A DNA stretch of 48,609 bases from Glomus cerebriforme (Eukaryota > Glomeromycota > Glomeromycetes > Glomerales > Glomeraceae). Below the pieces are notes generated by a model that had not been told where the DNA came from, ran no database searches, and saw only the letters and a list, made by a program, of their open reading frames with translations. The position numbers and the translations under genes were made by a program. The stretch covers positions 108,846 to 157,454 of the forward strand of contig QKYT01000070.1 of NCBI GenBank assembly GCA_003550305.1. The letters are read 5' to 3'. Below are positions 46,171 to 48,609 of this stretch, one piece after another. Every line of letters begins with the position of its first letter. The first letter of the stretch is position 1.

Positions 46171-46540
46171 CAGTCAGACCTCTATATAGTAAATTATATT
46201 AAATTACCTCTTTATAATCACAAATCAGCTATAATCACTATTACCTTATGATTCCAAACATACATATTATTTTTATTAATAATTAAATCTCTATATAATC
46301 ACTATAATTTTAGCTAAAAATATTTATAGCCAAAATTATGAAAATTTAAATTTTCTTTTAGGAATGAAAATTTTTTTTTTATAAAATTGCTATCCTAAAA
46401 AAGAAAATATTCACATTATAATTTACTAATTTTGGCTAAAATTAAGATATTTTTAATTTTAATATCTTTATATAAGCACATCTCTATATAATCACTGATT
46501 TTGCAGAAACTAATTAGGTAACTATATAGAGGTCTGACTG
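46171..46540. mobile_element. pogo-like MITE 4 (370 bp)
   Basis: Ends CAGTCAGACCTCTATATAGT and the exact inverse ACTATATAGAGGTCTGACTG, a perfect 20-bp repeat. TA at 46169-46170 and 46541-46542. The best preserved of the four, hence probably the youngest. Confidence 0.88.
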
Positions 46541-46549
46541 TATAATAAA

Positions 46550-46760
46550 TATAGTTGCCTATTTAAATTTTCTCAAAATCTTACAATTAGTTTTGGTAAA
46601 ATTTTACTATAGTTTTATTATAGTTTTAGCAAAGTTTTGGCAATTTCAGTATTTATAATAGGTTTCAATAGGTTTCACCTTTTGGCAGAGTTTTGCCAAC
46701 TTTTTAATAAAACTTTAATATAATTTTGGCAAAGTTTCACTTTTTGGCATTTTATTAACT
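46550..46760. repeat. TTTTGGCAAAGTTT-type short tandem cluster
   Basis: TTTTGGTAAAATTTTACTAT, TTAGCAAAGTTTTGGCAATT, TTTTGGCAGAGTTTTGCCAA and TTGGCAAAGTTTCAC recur, several of them self-complementary (GGCAGAGTTTTGCC). Function unknown. Confidence 0.45.
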
Positions 46761-46804
46761 TACTTAAACCTCCTAGTTTTGGCTGGTAATCTTAATAATA
46801 AATA

Positions 46805-47028
46805 TAATAAGAAAAAATGTATTTGGCGACTCTGTCACCATGGCGACCCTTTAAGATCGACCAATCATAACTAGTTTACTTGGTCACATATACATATATA
46901 CGTGCACATGTATTACGCGTATTTGTTTATCCAGTTTATCATGTGCCGTGTATTACGCATCACATATATCATATATGTATAATTTATGTTTCANANTTTT
47001 TGAACTCTGAGAAAAAAAAAGCTNTAAT
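46805..47028 (+). other. Probable 5' terminal region of the MULE
   Basis: GC content rises here (GGCGACTCTGTCACCATGGCGACCC region at 46822-46852). Several short palindromes (TATATACGTG, ACACATGTAT-like) precede the transposase start at 47029. It may hold the left terminal inverted repeat of the element, but the partner end is outside the window, so this cannot be tested here. Confidence 0.35.
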
Positions 47029-48609
47029 ATGGAAGAACAAAATTTTGAATTGAAAGCATTAATGGAGTATAATAGTGCAGAAGAATTTTTCGACAGTGAT
47101 AGGTATATGCTTATAAACTTCAATTTGTNAAAAAATGACTTATATCGGTAAACTAATAATACTGCTATTAGTGAAGGCACTAATAATAATAATTCTGACG
47201 AAAGCTGTAAAGATTCTTCTTCAGAAACTTCAGCAGAAACTTCAGAAACCAATTCTTCAGAAATTACTATATATGTTGGTAAAACTTTCTAAAATTGGAA
47301 GCATGTAGAAAAATTCATGAAAAGATATGCTTCTATTAAGGGACATGGAGTTAGAATTGGTGGCGGTGGAAGAGTGGACAAAGAAAACTATCAAATATTA
47401 AAAAGAACTTATCTTTGCCGGCATGCTGAAGTGTCAAAGGCATCAACTTCTTGTAGAGTAAGTTGTCCATGAAAGCTCAATATATGGGCTAAAAAAGATA
47501 AAAATTGTCTTAAGGTAACGACTTTCAAAGATGCTCATGTTGGACATGAGCTTAGTCCATTAGCAAGTCAGTTTGTTCCAACATTACGAAAATTACCAGA
47601 GGAAATTCTTCAAAAAATACATTTTTTGACAGTAGTAGCTAAAGTTAATGCAACTGTACAATATCGAATAATCAGGGAAAAGTTTAAAACAAGAATATAT
47701 CGAACAGACCTTTATAATGCTATTAATAAGTTTCGTTGTGAAACAATGCCGGGTGAAGAAGACACAGGAACATTACTAAAAAGACTTTATGATAAAAAGG
47801 ATGAAGACCCGCGATGAGTAATTACAATGAAACTTGATTCGGCTACTGGTTCTTTAACTCATCTTTTTTGGATGACTCCTGAGCAACAAATCTTATGGCT
47901 GTATTATCATGACGTAATAATGCATGATAATACATGTAAAACCAATTGTTATAACTGCCCATTGTTACTTTTTGTTACTCCGGATAATAATCTAAAGACA
48001 CGAATCATAGCGCAAGCGATTGTGGATGATGAATCACAATTTTCATACGAATGGGTTTTTCAATGTGTAAAAGACGCAACAGGTGTTGCACCAAAAGTTT
48101 TCGTAACAGATGGTGATCCGGCTGTAAATGCCGCTATGGCAATACAATTTCCTGATGCTTTTCATATGNATTGTATTTGGCATATTAATCAAAATTTGCC
48201 AAAGCAATTAAAGGGAAAGTTGGGTACAANTTTTAATGATTTCATGAAANATTTTTATAAAGCAAGGAATAGTCTAACGGAGAGACAATTTTATGAAAGG
48301 TATTGACTACTTTGTTTTGTCTTTCTTTTTTGTTANATATTGTAATTATTCATTTATTTGATAAAGGTGGAATGCATTATTACAAAATTATCCAGACTCT
48401 AAAGATTACTTAAACAGATCTTTAGGCCAGAATCCACAGACGTGAGCTCGTGCATTTACTAATAAATATTTTACTNCTGGAGCGCAATCTACTTCTCGTA
48501 GTGAAGGTGAAAATTCAACATTAAAACGGCTCTTTGAAAATTCGAGTCTTTCGTTATGTGAATTGTTTAATGCATTAGAAGAAAGGTATTAGGAGGAGAA
48601 CGATTATTG
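47029..48609 (+). pseudogene. FAR1/MULE transposase, 5' part, decayed, runs off the window
   Basis: Starts MEEQNFELKALMEY at 47029. An intron at 47103-47171 and another at 48300-48366 restore the frame. After an acidic Ser/Glu-rich stretch comes a FAR1-type zinc-finger region (TYLCRHAE ... CRVSC ... FKDAHVGHELS). The MULE catalytic core follows, with a first Asp in HDNTCKTNCYNCPLLLF, a second in VFVTDGDPAVNAAMA, then FHMxCIWHINQNL and SEGENSTLKRLFE with the Glu. Stops: TAA at 47290 and TGA at 47470, 47815 and 48443; the three TGAs sit where Trp is expected. Unresolved bases dot the region. The SWIM domain should lie beyond the window. Confidence 0.82.

Noticed and set aside
47029..48609. Genome-wide reassignment of TGA to Trp
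   Set aside because: The seven intact host genes use TGG at Trp positions and have no internal TGA, and TGG is also common in the same transposase.

Overview
The window looks like nuclear DNA of an AT-rich, intron-rich early-diverging fungus. The best guess is an arbuscular mycorrhizal fungus (Glomeromycotina), judged from composition, short GT-AG introns, the protein set and the mass of degraded hAT, Harbinger, MULE and Tc1/mariner DNA transposons. The species cannot be named from the sequence alone.

A compact gene island occupies about 4.7-13.7 kb. It holds six intact multi-exon housekeeping or metabolic genes whose splice forms I reconstructed by hand: SF3B6/p14 (spliceosome, +), a URC1-type GTP cyclohydrolase II homologue (-), a bacterial-type uracil phosphoribosyltransferase (+), SRP19 (-), 26S proteasome ATPase Rpt2 (-) and the farnesyl/geranylgeranyl transferase alpha subunit (-). 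URC1 and the UPRT are head to head over a 339-bp shared promoter with a CCAAT box and two adjacent GATA sites, which suggests a uracil catabolism module. A seventh intact gene, the small GTPase ARL8, stands alone at 23.6-24.5 kb.

Most of the rest is repeat. A Harbinger-type element (1.75-4.49 kb) abuts the island. Two degenerate BED-hAT transposase relics lie at 17.6-20.2 and 31.7-36.0 kb; each is broken by younger non-autonomous hAT elements with perfect 8-bp target duplications, and the second shows three levels of nesting. An IS630/Tc1-type element spans 37.5-40.1 kb, and a FAR1/MULE transposase runs off the right edge from 47.0 kb. Between them sit four pogo-like MITEs with TA duplications, a 1.7-kb inverted-repeat element carrying a tRNA-like Pol III promoter, foldback elements, minisatellites and retroelement 3' tails.

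The most unusual signals are: hAT-type MITEs that carry internal minisatellite arrays; a short hairpin module shared by two otherwise different transposon families; TGA codons at positions expected to be tryptophan in several unrelated transposases, while all host genes use TGG; a CACGTG-containing repeat near two gene starts; and a first coding exon of only three bases in Rpt2.
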